A stretch of DNA of 64,000 bases. Origin: Nannocystis punicea (GTDB lineage Bacteria; Myxococcota_A; Polyangia; Nannocystales; Nannocystaceae). The stretch is taken from the NCBI RefSeq assembly GCF_026965555.1, contig NZ_CP114040.1:11052001-11116000 (forward strand), read 5' to 3'. Positions 1 to 7,335 of the stretch are shown here, one piece after another. The notes below the pieces were generated by a model, which worked only from the letters and a program-made list of their open reading frames with translations, was not told the origin of the DNA and did no database searches. The translations under genes were made by a program, and so were the position numbers. Numbering within the stretch: position 1 is the stretch's first letter; the number at the start of each line of letters is the position of its first letter.

Positions 1-250
1 TCGTTCGTCACGACCCGCGTCGGCACGTAGTGGCCCGAACCCAGGATTGCGGCGCGCTTCGTCATCGTCGGCATGGTGCCAGGCGCGCCGCAGCGTTCAA
101 GCTGAAAGCCCGTGCGCACCGCCTCTGCAGGCCGGGCGCAGCGTTTTTCGCAGGGCCAGCGCACGCGCTAGCGAGCGCGGCCGCGACGTCGCGAGCGCGA
201 AGGACCGCAGGCTTTCGCGGCCGACAGCGAGGCTCGAAAATTTCGAGACC
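1..250. other. No supported gene
   Basis: Open frames exist here on both strands, but they overlap each other and the tRNA and carry no recognisable domain, as expected by chance at this G+C content. I see no supported feature before the tRNA terminator. Confidence 0.5.
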
Positions 251-293
251 AAAAAGACCGAGACCGAGCGGGCTGGTGGCCGGCTCGGTCTCG
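251..293 (-). terminator. Intrinsic terminator of tRNA-Ala
   Basis: An 11-bp perfect inverted repeat (259-269 with 283-293, arms CGAGACCGAGC and its complement) is followed on the minus strand by a run of five T (complement of 251-255). It lies 28 bp beyond the 3' end of the tRNA and is correctly oriented to end its transcript. Confidence 0.8.
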
Positions 294-321
294 TGTTGGT
301 TCGGGCTCTTGGTTCCCGCGG

Positions 322-394
322 TGGAGGCGAGGGGGTTCGAACCCCTGACCTTTGCGCTGCCAGCGCAATGCTCTCCCAGCTGAGCTACGCCCCC
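322..394 (-). tRNA. tRNA-Ala (anticodon GGC)
   Basis: The reverse complement folds as a standard cloverleaf: acceptor GGGGGCG with CGCCTCC (one G-T pair), D-arm AGCTCAGCTGGGAGAGC, anticodon stem TTGCG/CGCAA around the loop CTGGCAG (anticodon GGC, reading GCC), and a T-loop containing GGTTCGAACCC. The discriminator base is A. The 3' CCA is not fully encoded, because CC is followed by G, so a CCA-adding enzyme is needed. A terminator follows. Confidence 0.95.
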
Positions 395-637
395 GCTTGT
401 TTGGTGGGCGGAGTGTCTAACAGCGAAGCCCCCGTGTCGTCAAGCCCGTGCACGTGAGCGCACTCCCATGGCGGCCGCACCGACAGGTTGCGACGGGCCC
501 CTGGCAGAGAGTAAACCGCTTCAATCCGCTCCCGGCGGATCTTCTTTCCTCGGCCGAGCCGCCGGCTCTGCCCGCATCTGGCAACACTCACGGGCCTGCC
601 GCCGAGGTAAGGCTCTCCGACCGGGCGAACCACAGCG

Positions 638-1342
638 ATGGATCTCAAGGAACTCTTCGAACAGGGCGGGCCCCTGATGTGGGCCATCTTGGCCGCCTCG
701 ATCGTGGGGGTCGGCATCTTCTTCGAGCGGCTGTGGTCGACGCAGCGGTCCAAGGTGCTGCCCCGCGCCTTCGTCGACCGCATCCGCGCGCTCGTCGCCA
801 AGGGCAAGGTCAACGAGGCGCTGCTCCTGTGCGAGGAGAACGCGTCGTCGATCGCGCTGATCATCGCCTCCGCGCTCCGCGCGTTCGAGCACAGCACCAG
901 CCGGGCCGACATCAAGGAGGCCGTCGAGGAGGTGGGCGCCCGCGAGATCGCCCACATGGACCGCAACGTCGAGATCGTCGGCACCGTCGCCACCATCTCG
1001 CCGCTGCTCGGCCTCCTCGGCACCGTCGTCGGCATGATCCAGGTGTTCCGCAACTTCGTCGAGGCCTACGCCTCCGGCGCGGTCGGCCCCGACACCTTCG
1101 CCCAGGGCATCTGGCAGGCCCTCATCACCACCGCCTACGGCCTCACCGTGGCGATCCCCATGCTGCTCCTCTACCGCGTGCTGCTCGACCGCACCAACAA
1201 GCTGGTGCTCGAGATGGAGGAGGACGCGATGGCGATCGTCAACCTGCTCGAGGACGGCCGCCGCGCCGCCAAGGCCCGCCCGGCCGCCGCCGCGCCCGCG
1301 GAGCCGAAGCCCGCGCCCGCGCCCGCCGAGGTGTCTCCGTGA
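638..1342 (+). CDS. ExbB/TolQ/MotA-family proton channel protein
   Basis: Inner-membrane stator-type protein of the ExbB/TolQ family (234 aa). With an ExbD/TolR partner, such proteins use proton flow to energise TonB- or Tol-like proteins. One hydrophobic segment lies at residues about 13-32. The family core follows, with two more transmembrane helices around ISPLLGLLGTVVGMI (about 128-142) and ITTAYGLTVAIPMLLLYR (about 167-184). The C-terminus is an Ala/Pro-rich tail. The next gene overlaps by 4 bp, so the two are translationally coupled. The 240 bp upstream hold no gene and the ribosome-binding site is weak. The pair's partner is not adjacent; the TonB-like protein at 12999-15176 is a candidate. 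Confidence 0.9.
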   Translation: MDLKELFEQGGPLMWAILAASIVGVGIFFERLWSTQRSKVLPRAFVDRIRALVAKGKVNEALLLCEENASSIALIIASALRAFEHSTSRADIKEAVEEVGAREIAHMDRNVEIVGTVATISPLLGLLGTVVGMIQVFRNFVEAYASGAVGPDTFAQGIWQALITTAYGLTVAIPMLLLYRVLLDRTNKLVLEMEEDAMAIVNLLEDGRRAAKARPAAAAPAEPKPAPAPAEVSP

Positions 1343-1755
1343 ACTTCCGCGGCAAGAACGGCCGCAAGCGGCCGGGCAGCGGCGGTAACCTGGTCGACCT
1401 GACGCCGCTCATCGACGTCACCTTCCAGCTGCTCATCTTCTTCCTGCTGACCGCCACCTTCAACACCGACAGCGCCTTCAAGGTCAAGCTGCCCAAGGCC
1501 TCGAGCAACGAGCCCGCCAGCGAGTCCAAGGCCCTGGTGGTCGAGATCAGCGAAGACGGCCGCTTCGAGGTCGACCGCGTCGTCGTCGACGACCGCGAGC
1601 TGCAGATGCGCCTGTGCAACGCCGCCAAGGACAAGCAGGTGTCGACGGTCAACATCAAGGCCGACCAGAACACCCGCCACGAGAAGGTCGTCCAGGCGAT
1701 GGACGTCGCCAAGCTGTGCGGCATCGAGAAGCTCGGCATCCTGCACCGCCACTGA
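1339..1755 (+). CDS. ExbD/TolR-family protein
   Basis: Biopolymer-transport ExbD/TolR protein (138 aa), partner of the ExbB-like protein upstream. The GTG start overlaps the upstream stop (GTGA). The N-terminus is short and basic. The conserved motif VDLTPLIDVTFQLLIFFLL follows at about residues 19-37, with the key Asp of the single transmembrane helix in PLIDV. A periplasmic domain completes the protein, ending in a segment (VVQAMDVAKLCGIEKLGI) typical of ExbD. Length is normal for the family. No second ExbD copy is present, unlike gliding-motility clusters such as AglQRS. Confidence 0.92.
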   Translation: MNFRGKNGRKRPGSGGNLVDLTPLIDVTFQLLIFFLLTATFNTDSAFKVKLPKASSNEPASESKALVVEISEDGRFEVDRVVVDDRELQMRLCNAAKDKQVSTVNIKADQNTRHEKVVQAMDVAKLCGIEKLGILHRH

Positions 1756-1766
1756 GCCTTCGAGGC

Positions 1767-1935
1767 ATGTCCTTCGGGACAGCCTGAGCGGGCGCCGGGA
1801 CCCGGGTGACGAGCGAGCTCCCCTGTCTCGCCTCGGCACATGTCCTCCGAGACAGCCTGAGCGGGCGCCGGGACACAGGCGAGCGGCGAGCTCCACGTCC
1901 CGCCCGAGAAGACTCTCGGGACATGTCCCTTGAGA
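1767..1935. repeat. Three tandem imperfect repeats carrying the ATGTCC hairpin motif
   Basis: Three units begin ATGTCC at 1767, 1840 and 1923 (spacing 73 and 83 bp). Units 1 and 2 share ATGTCCTYCGRGACAGCC, then TGAGCGGGCGCCGGGAC, and later a GCGAGCTCC block. Unit 3 keeps only the first part. Each unit can form a small TGTCC/GGACA-type stem. The array lies between exbD and the next gene. No convincing reading frame is present. Confidence 0.7.
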
Positions 1936-2072
1936 CACGCCCGTCGACCGCGAGCCTCTCGGACCTCCGGCGCGCGACCGCTCAGGGCAGTCTCCCGCGC
2001 CGTAGCTCGTCCGAGCGCCCCGTCCGCGCGCCATTTGACGCCGACGCCGCGACGGAGGAACCTCGAGGCGAG

Positions 2073-2690
2073 ATGCTCCGCCGCGGGTCCGCGCGCCTCG
2101 GATTGCTCGCCGCCGGCCTGCTGTGGGCCCGGCCTGCGCCGGTCGCCGCCTGCAAGCCGGCCGCGTTCATCGCCGAGAAATTCGACCTCGAGCTGGTGGC
2201 AGCCCACCGCGCCGGCCGACCCGCCCCCCTCTCCGGATTCCCCGCGCGCCTCGGCCTCCACAGCTCGCCCTACGACCAGATCCTCTCCTTCGACATCGGC
2301 TGGCTGCCCCTCGTCGAACACACCCGGCCGCTGCCCGCGAAGGTCGAGCGGACGATCCGCCGCCACCGCCGACGCTTCGTGATCCAGTGCTATCTCCAGG
2401 CCGTGGTGTTCCACGAGCCGATCGTCCCCGGCCGCTTCACCACGGTCGGCGGCGAGCGGGACACCGACGCGGACGCCCGCTGGCGCTCGACCTGGCCGAG
2501 CGACGTCGACGGCACGCTCGAGGTGATGCCGACCCGCGACCGCGTGCGACTCCACATCGAGCGCCCGGACGGCCCGCTCGAGCTCGAGTACCGGCTCCGG
2601 CACCGGACCTACTGCGACGTCACGACCGACACCCGCCCGCCCGCGCTCCTCCTGGTCGTCGCGCTCGCAGTCCGGCGTCGCCGTCGGTGA
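2073..2690 (+). CDS. Exported protein with MYXO-CTERM-like tail (paralogue 1)
   Basis: Protein of unknown function, 205 aa. It has an N-terminal signal peptide (basic MLRR, a hydrophobic stretch, likely cut near PVAAC). The C-terminus has a Cys, then Pro-Pro, about nine hydrophobic residues and RRRRR, which resembles the MYXO-CTERM surface-sorting signal of myxobacteria. It is clearly paralogous to the protein at 3084-3719; shared blocks include ACKP, DIGxLxLVExTRPLP and LELEYRL. I chose ATG 2073 because the signal peptide begins there and a GAGGCGAG stretch precedes it. The two genes look like a tandem duplication. No enzymatic motif is visible. Confidence 0.75.
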   Translation: MLRRGSARLGLLAAGLLWARPAPVAACKPAAFIAEKFDLELVAAHRAGRPAPLSGFPARLGLHSSPYDQILSFDIGWLPLVEHTRPLPAKVERTIRRHRRRFVIQCYLQAVVFHEPIVPGRFTTVGGERDTDADARWRSTWPSDVDGTLEVMPTRDRVRLHIERPDGPLELEYRLRHRTYCDVTTDTRPPALLLVVALAVRRRRR

Positions 2691-2699
2691 CAGTCGTCC

Positions 2700-2772
2700 G
2701 CGCTGCTCGCGTTCGCGCTCGCCTTCCTGCCGCAGCACATCGCCACCGGCGGGAGCGCCGGGGACCTCGCGA
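2700..2772 (+). pseudogene. Truncated ftsB copy
   Basis: This 73-bp stretch matches 3866-3938, inside the intact ftsB-like gene, at 68 of 73 positions counted by eye. It corresponds to the membrane anchor and start of the periplasmic part (LLAFALAFLPQHIATGGSAG). No start codon or coiled coil remains. It lies just after paralogue 1, as intact ftsB lies just after paralogue 2, so it is a leftover of a duplicated paralogue-ftsB block. Confidence 0.85.
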
Positions 2773-2856
2773 GCTGGCCCGCTTGTGGTTCAAGCTCAAC
2801 TGGCCCGTCCGCGACGTACACGAGCGCGCCCAGTGGCGACACCTCATCGAGGTCCG

Positions 2857-3000
2857 AGCACCCGCTACAAATGCTCGCCTTGCGACCGGGTCAGACTGGT
2901 GCTGCCCCGAAGTCGATACGTTCGACTCTGCGAAGCGTGGCGGGGCATCGACTCCATCGATAAGCGGGCTGCGATCATCATTCATGAAGGGGGCCACCAC
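2857..3000 (+). pseudogene. Fragment resembling an M35-type (aspzincin) metallopeptidase
   Basis: In one frame this short stretch reads YKCSPC, then YVRLCEAWRG, then DSIDKRAAIIIHEGGHH. That order (paired Cys, xxLCxxF/W, then an HExxH zinc site after a Ser/Asp-Arg-Ala segment) resembles the core of M35/aspzincin metallopeptidases. The N-terminal domain and the downstream Asp ligand region are missing, and the frame closes at 3045. I read it as a degraded remnant in the duplicated segment; a very small functional protein is less likely. Confidence 0.45.
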
Positions 3001-3083
3001 GGCCCCTGCGTCGCGCCGTCGAGGCCTGGCCCTCTCGTCGGCTGAGTTGACCTCGGTGTGCCGGTCTGAGAAATTCGTTGCGA

Positions 3084-3719
3084 GTGAAACATCCGTCGTA
3101 CCGCTGCAGCCCGCACCTGGCCGTGGCTGTCGGCGCGTGGCTGCTGCTCCACTCGGCTCCGGTGTCGGCCTGCAAGCCGCCGCAGTTCGTCGCCGAGCGC
3201 CTCGACTTCGCGCTCGTGGCCGCACGGCAGGCCGGGCAACCGGTCTCGCTCGAGCATCTGCCACCGACCTTGCGCGCCAGCAGCACGCCGTATGCTCACC
3301 TGCTGGTCCGCGACATCGGCTATCTGAAGCTCGTCGAGGCCACGAGGCCGCTCCCTCGCCCGATCGAGCGCCACATTCGCCGTCAGCGGCGCATCGCCAA
3401 GCCGATCTGCGCCATCCTCGTCTACCGTGAACCGGCGGTCCCCGGCCGCTACGCCCCGGACCTCGATCCTGAATACCACGAGTTCGACGATCCTCGGTGG
3501 CGCGCTCTGTGGCCGCTGGACGTCCCGGGCGTCGTCGAATTGACGCCGCACCGCGATCGCCTCCTCGTGACCATCGAGCGGCCCGACGCGCCGCTCGAGC
3601 TCGAGTACCGCCTCACCCACGCGACCTTCTCGAGCTGTGACGTCACGTCCGGTGATGGCCGTCCGCCCGCCGTCCTCGTGCTCCTCGCTCTGGCGCTGCG
3701 ACGGCGACGCCGCGAGTGA
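3084..3719 (+). CDS. Exported protein with MYXO-CTERM-like tail (paralogue 2)
   Basis: Protein of unknown function (211 aa from GTG 3084; a TTG at 3078 is an alternative). It has a signal peptide ending near PVSAC. The body is similar to the protein at 2073-2690 (ACKPPQFVAERLDF, DIGYLKLVEATRPLP, RPDAPLELEYRL). The tail is Cys, Pro-Pro, about ten hydrophobic residues, then RRRRRE, like a MYXO-CTERM sorting signal. The related copy upstream and the ftsB remnant between them indicate segmental duplication. Catalytic residues are not evident. Confidence 0.75.
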   Translation: MKHPSYRCSPHLAVAVGAWLLLHSAPVSACKPPQFVAERLDFALVAARQAGQPVSLEHLPPTLRASSTPYAHLLVRDIGYLKLVEATRPLPRPIERHIRRQRRIAKPICAILVYREPAVPGRYAPDLDPEYHEFDDPRWRALWPLDVPGVVELTPHRDRLLVTIERPDAPLELEYRLTHATFSSCDVTSGDGRPPAVLVLLALALRRRRRE

Positions 3720-3835
3720 CGCGGTCGGTCGCCTGTCCGCCACTGCACAGGCGCGCAGCATCGCGCACTCGGCCGGTCGCTCTCGCCGATTTTTTGCCCC
3801 GATCGATCACCCCGGCCAAGGTCGGTCCGCTCCCC

Positions 3836-4135
3836 ATGCAATGGGTCAACCGGATCCTGCTCGCCGCGCTGCTCGCGTTCGCGATCGCCTACCTGCCGCA
3901 GCACGTCGCCACCGGCGGGAGCGCCGAGGACCTCGCGCGCGTGGAGAAGGAGCACGCCGCGCTGCGCCGCGGCAACGAGCGGCTGCAGGCCGACATCGAC
4001 GCCCTGCGCGCCGAGATCGCCGCCCTCAAGCGCGACCCCGAGGAGGTCGCGCGGATCGCCCGCGAGGACCTCAACCTGATCCGGCCAGGTGAGGTGGTGT
4101 TCGAGATCCGCCGCGACGACAAGACCAAGCCATGA
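3836..4135 (+). CDS. ftsB: FtsB/DivIC-family septum formation protein
   Basis: Small bitopic division protein (99 aa). FtsB/DivIC proteins bridge FtsL and FtsQ in the divisome. A transmembrane helix spans residues about 6-22 (ILLAALLAFAIAYLPQ). A coiled coil rich in Leu, Glu and Arg heptads follows at about 31-70. Then comes the family-type segment ARIAREDLNLIRPGEVVFEI. ATG 3836 places the helix at the N-terminus. The stop overlaps the start of the diguanylate cyclase gene (ATGA), so the two genes are coupled. Part of this gene is duplicated at 2700-2772. Confidence 0.85.
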   Translation: MQWVNRILLAALLAFAIAYLPQHVATGGSAEDLARVEKEHAALRRGNERLQADIDALRAEIAALKRDPEEVARIAREDLNLIRPGEVVFEIRRDDKTKP

Positions 4136-6282
4136 CGACGCTCGCCCGCACCATCCACGGCCTCCGCCTCCGCGCCCGCGAGCGCTGGAGCCTCCTCGTC
4201 CTGCTCGCCACCTGGCTGGTGCTGGCGGTGGGGGCAGCCACGCCGACCGCCTTCGACGAGGGCAGCCCGGCCCTGGCCGCCTCGCTGACGGTGTTCGCCG
4301 CCACCCTCGTGCGCGCGCTGCTCCGCGAGCTACGCCCGAACGCCGCCACCTATTCGCAGACCCACGAGCTCGAGCTCGGCCTCCTCATCATCACCGGCAC
4401 CTATCTGCTGATCGCCGTCACCGGCGGCCTCGCCAGCCCGGCCCACCCGCTGGTCTACGCCCTCGCCTCGTTCCTGCTGCTGCTCCACCGCGCGCGCTGG
4501 ATCGCCGGCGTGTGGCTGGCATCGATCGCCCTGCTCGAGGTCGCAGTCGGCTGGTCTGCGGGACATGACTCCGGGGCCAGGATCGCCTTCCACCTCAGCT
4601 ACATCGCCTTCTTCGCCGCCGGCAACCTGCTGATCCTCGGCGCCCTCGTCCGGCGCCTGCGCGGCGAGCACGCCCAGCGGCTGGCCGACGAGCTGTCGCA
4701 CATCCGCCAGGAGGCCCGCGACTTCCGGCTGGTCGCCGCCGCCGCCCCGCGCAAGAGCCGGGACGCCGAGGAGGCGCAGCTGACCCAGTCGGCGGTGCAC
4801 GCGATCCACGAGCAGGTCGCGTTCAGCCTCGAGCTCATCCGCGGCGACCTCGAGCTGCACACCTGCGCGCTGCTGTGGATGTCCGAGGAGGAGCTCGTGC
4901 TCAAGCGCGCCGCCTCGGCCGCGACCGCGCTGGTCGGCGCGCCCGAGCTGGCGAGCCCCGGCGTGCTGGCCGGGCTGCTGCGCAACCCGAAGACGCTCGT
5001 CCTCAAGAACATGTCCGAGAAGCACCTGCCGCCGTACTACGGCGCGCCGGTGGCGGTCACCGACCTGTGCGCGGTGCCGCTGGTCCGCGGCGAGCGGCTG
5101 CTCGGGGTCCTGTGCGCCGACCGGATCGACGGCAAGCCCTTCACCGCCGCGGAGCAGGACAAGCTGACCTCCGCGGCGCAGCACGTGCTGCGGACCGTCG
5201 ACCACGAGCGGGCCTTCATCACCGCGATGCGCAGCCGCTACGAGCACGAGCAGCTGTACCGGGCGAGCGAGCTGCTGAGCGGCGCGCTCGGGCTCGAGGC
5301 GCTGTACGGCAAGAGCTTCGAGGCGATCCGCGCGATCGCCCCGTACGACCTGGCCGCGATCGCCACCTACGACGAGCACGCCGAGGCCCACCGGGTGCTC
5401 GCGGTCGACGTCCCCGGCGACCGCGACCCGACCCACGGCGACGGCTGGCGGAGCATCGCCGAGTCGCTGCGCGACCGCGTGTTCGAGCACGGCTCGGGCC
5501 TCGTCGCCATGGCGACCAAGAACCGTCACTTCATGCCGGCCGCCGACGAGCGCGTCGAGCCGGAGACCGTCGTGTTCGACGTCCACACCCGCCTGCGCCC
5601 GGCCCAGAGCGTGCTCGTCCTGCCGCTGCTGCACGGCGAGAAGGTCCTCGGCACCCTCACCTTGGCGGCCGCGCGCGAGCGCCAGTTCCCGCGGGCGACC
5701 CGCGAGATCCTCCGCGTCCTCTCGCACCAGCTCAGCGTCGGCCTGCAGAACGCGCGCATGTACCGGGCCATGGAGGAGCGGGCCACCACCGACGGCCTCA
5801 CCGGCCTCACCAACCACCGCGCCTTCCAGGAGCGCCTGGCGCAGATCCACGCCCTGGCCGAACGGACAGGTCGCAACTTCTCGCTGATCCTCACCGACAT
5901 CGACCACTTCAAGAAGGTCAACGACACCTACGGCCACCCGATCGGCGACGCAGTGCTCAAGCGCGTCGCCGCGGTGTTCGCCGGCCGCGCGCGCAAGGTC
6001 GACATCGTCGCCCGCTACGGCGGCGAGGAGTTCGTGCTCGTCCTGCCCGACACCGACGCCGAGGGCGCCGCCATCTTCGCCAACAAGCTGCGCGAGGAGG
6101 TCGCCGCCCAGACCATGACCAGCGACCAGGGCCCGTTCGCAGTCACGATCTCCATGGGCGTCGCCGAGTACCCGACCGACGGCCACGCCACCGCCGAGCT
6201 CATCGAGCGCGCCGACCAGGCGCTCTACCACTGCAAGCACAACGGCCGTAACTGCGTCACGCGGGCCAGCCAGCTGCCCTGA
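4132..6282 (+). CDS. Membrane GAF-domain diguanylate cyclase (GGEEF)
   Basis: Predicted cyclic di-GMP synthase (716 aa). The N-terminal third has about five hydrophobic helices (residues about 20-185). A short linker and two GAF-like sensor regions (about 215-365 and 385-545) follow, then a GGDEF domain (about 555-710). The active-site motif GGEEF lies at about 630-634. An RKVD inhibitory-site motif sits at the expected five residues before it (about 621-624), so product inhibition is likely. DIDHFKKVNDTYGH, which supplies metal and substrate contacts, is intact. The start overlaps the ftsB stop, suggesting co-expression with a division protein. Confidence 0.9.
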   Translation: MTTLARTIHGLRLRARERWSLLVLLATWLVLAVGAATPTAFDEGSPALAASLTVFAATLVRALLRELRPNAATYSQTHELELGLLIITGTYLLIAVTGGLASPAHPLVYALASFLLLLHRARWIAGVWLASIALLEVAVGWSAGHDSGARIAFHLSYIAFFAAGNLLILGALVRRLRGEHAQRLADELSHIRQEARDFRLVAAAAPRKSRDAEEAQLTQSAVHAIHEQVAFSLELIRGDLELHTCALLWMSEEELVLKRAASAATALVGAPELASPGVLAGLLRNPKTLVLKNMSEKHLPPYYGAPVAVTDLCAVPLVRGERLLGVLCADRIDGKPFTAAEQDKLTSAAQHVLRTVDHERAFITAMRSRYEHEQLYRASELLSGALGLEALYGKSFEAIRAIAPYDLAAIATYDEHAEAHRVLAVDVPGDRDPTHGDGWRSIAESLRDRVFEHGSGLVAMATKNRHFMPAADERVEPETVVFDVHTRLRPAQSVLVLPLLHGEKVLGTLTLAAARERQFPRATREILRVLSHQLSVGLQNARMYRAMEERATTDGLTGLTNHRAFQERLAQIHALAERTGRNFSLILTDIDHFKKVNDTYGHPIGDAVLKRVAAVFAGRARKVDIVARYGGEEFVLVLPDTDAEGAAIFANKLREEVAAQTMTSDQGPFAVTISMGVAEYPTDGHATAELIERADQALYHCKHNGRNCVTRASQLP

Positions 6283-6317
6283 GCGCCCGCGCGCCCGCCG
6301 ACCTCCCACCGATCTGC

Positions 6318-6323
6318 CATACT
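6318..6323 (+). promoter_or_regulatory. -10-like CATACT just upstream of lipoprotein gene
   Basis: CATACT ends six bases before ATG 6330, with no Shine-Dalgarno sequence between. A start site at the normal distance would fall on the ATG, giving a leaderless mRNA. No -35 is recognisable. Confidence 0.4.
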
Positions 6324-6329
6324 GACCGC

Positions 6330-6746
6330 ATGCGATACGCCTGGCTCGTCCCCCTCCTCCTGGTGTTCGCCCCCGCCTGCGCGGAGCAGCACAACTACAG
6401 CGAAGGCGAGATCTGCGTCGACGCCCCTGCCCTCGCCTCGTTCGCGGCCGGCGACGAGCTCGAGGTCATCGTCGTCCTCGACGACTGCATGGCCTGTCCC
6501 AAGGACTTCAACGCCAACTGCGAGGTCGAGCGCGAGGGCAGCACGATCAAGCTGCTCGCCGGCGGCGTCTACACCCAGCGCAGCGGCCCCTGCGACACCT
6601 GCCTGACCCTCTCCGTCGCCTGCATCATCGGCGGCCTCGAGCCCGGCAACTACACCCTCCGCAGCGGCGACCAGACGCTCGAGATCAGCCTCCCGCAGGC
6701 CGAAGCGCCCAAGCTCGACTCGACCTGCGACGGCGTGAAGTGGTGA
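6330..6746 (+). CDS. Small Cys-rich lipoprotein, function unknown
   Basis: Predicted lipoprotein of 138 aa. A signal peptide with lipobox FAPAC places the lipidated Cys at residue 17. The mature part has about eight further Cys, arranged partly as CxxC (DDCMACPKD, CDTC), probably disulphide-bonded outside the cytoplasm. A DELEVIVVLDD segment suggests a small beta-sandwich. I recognise no family. It lies between the cyclase gene and the convergent PD-(D/E)XK gene (12-bp gap to that gene's stop). It is probably transcribed leaderless from the CATACT box. Confidence 0.7.
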   Translation: MRYAWLVPLLLVFAPACAEQHNYSEGEICVDAPALASFAAGDELEVIVVLDDCMACPKDFNANCEVEREGSTIKLLAGGVYTQRSGPCDTCLTLSVACIIGGLEPGNYTLRSGDQTLEISLPQAEAPKLDSTCDGVKW

Positions 6747-6758
6747 GCGGAGCGCCAG

Positions 6759-7331
6759 TCACTCGCCACACGACAGGACCTCGTAGCCGAACACGCGCAG
6801 CTGCTGGTGCACTGGATGCACCAGTCCAGTCCGCAATGCCGTGACGGGTGGTGCCAGCTGGACACGAAGCACGTGGGCCGCGAGCAGCTCGAACCCCGCG
6901 ATCGCCTGATCCAGTGAAATCACTGCTGGGGTGTGTTCGAAGCCGAAAATTACGACCGCGCGCCGCTCCACGAGCGGGGCAGCGAGTAGCTTCAAGCAGT
7001 CGCCCAGCGCACTCGTGTTGCCGGCGTAGGGGTGCAGAACATTCTCGCTCCAGTGTTCGGCTGGCTTTCCGTTGTCGCCGAACGGACGCAAGATCTTGAA
7101 CTCGATCGCCCACTTCGACGGGATGAGCAGATCCGGCAGGCGCTTGATTCTCGCCGCTGCGTAGTCATCCGCGTGTCGCCGTTGTAGCTCCTGCAGCGCG
7201 GCCCGCACGGCCTCGGATTCCCCCCAGGGACCGATACCGAGCTGGAATCCCTTGTGTGCGACGCGAGTAGCGTCCACCGCGACCAATGCATCCGCGAAGT
7301 TCTGAACGACTCGCTCGAGTGAGAGCTCCAT
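6759..7331 (-). CDS. PD-(D/E)XK nuclease-like protein
   Basis: Protein of 190 aa with a restriction-endonuclease-like signature: Pro66-Asp67 in RLPDLLI, then Glu77-Phe-Lys79 in AIEFKI, giving PD-x9-ExK spacing. The C-terminal half has hydrophobic strands and helices without clear motifs. The ATG follows the upstream EEP stop by 4 bp, with GGAG nearby, so the two genes are coupled. Base composition is near 57% G+C in the part I counted, well below the neighbours, which suggests acquired DNA. It could be a nuclease of a small defence or toxin unit; the substrate is unknown. Confidence 0.6.
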   Translation of the reverse strand: MELSLERVVQNFADALVAVDATRVAHKGFQLGIGPWGESEAVRAALQELQRRHADDYAAARIKRLPDLLIPSKWAIEFKILRPFGDNGKPAEHWSENVLHPYAGNTSALGDCLKLLAAPLVERRAVVIFGFEHTPAVISLDQAIAGFELLAAHVLRVQLAPPVTALRTGLVHPVHQQLRVFGYEVLSCGE

Positions 7332-7335
7332 CTCG

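Noticed and set aside
30..457. Open frames before exbB
   Set aside because: They overlap the tRNA and its terminator and have no recognisable protein.
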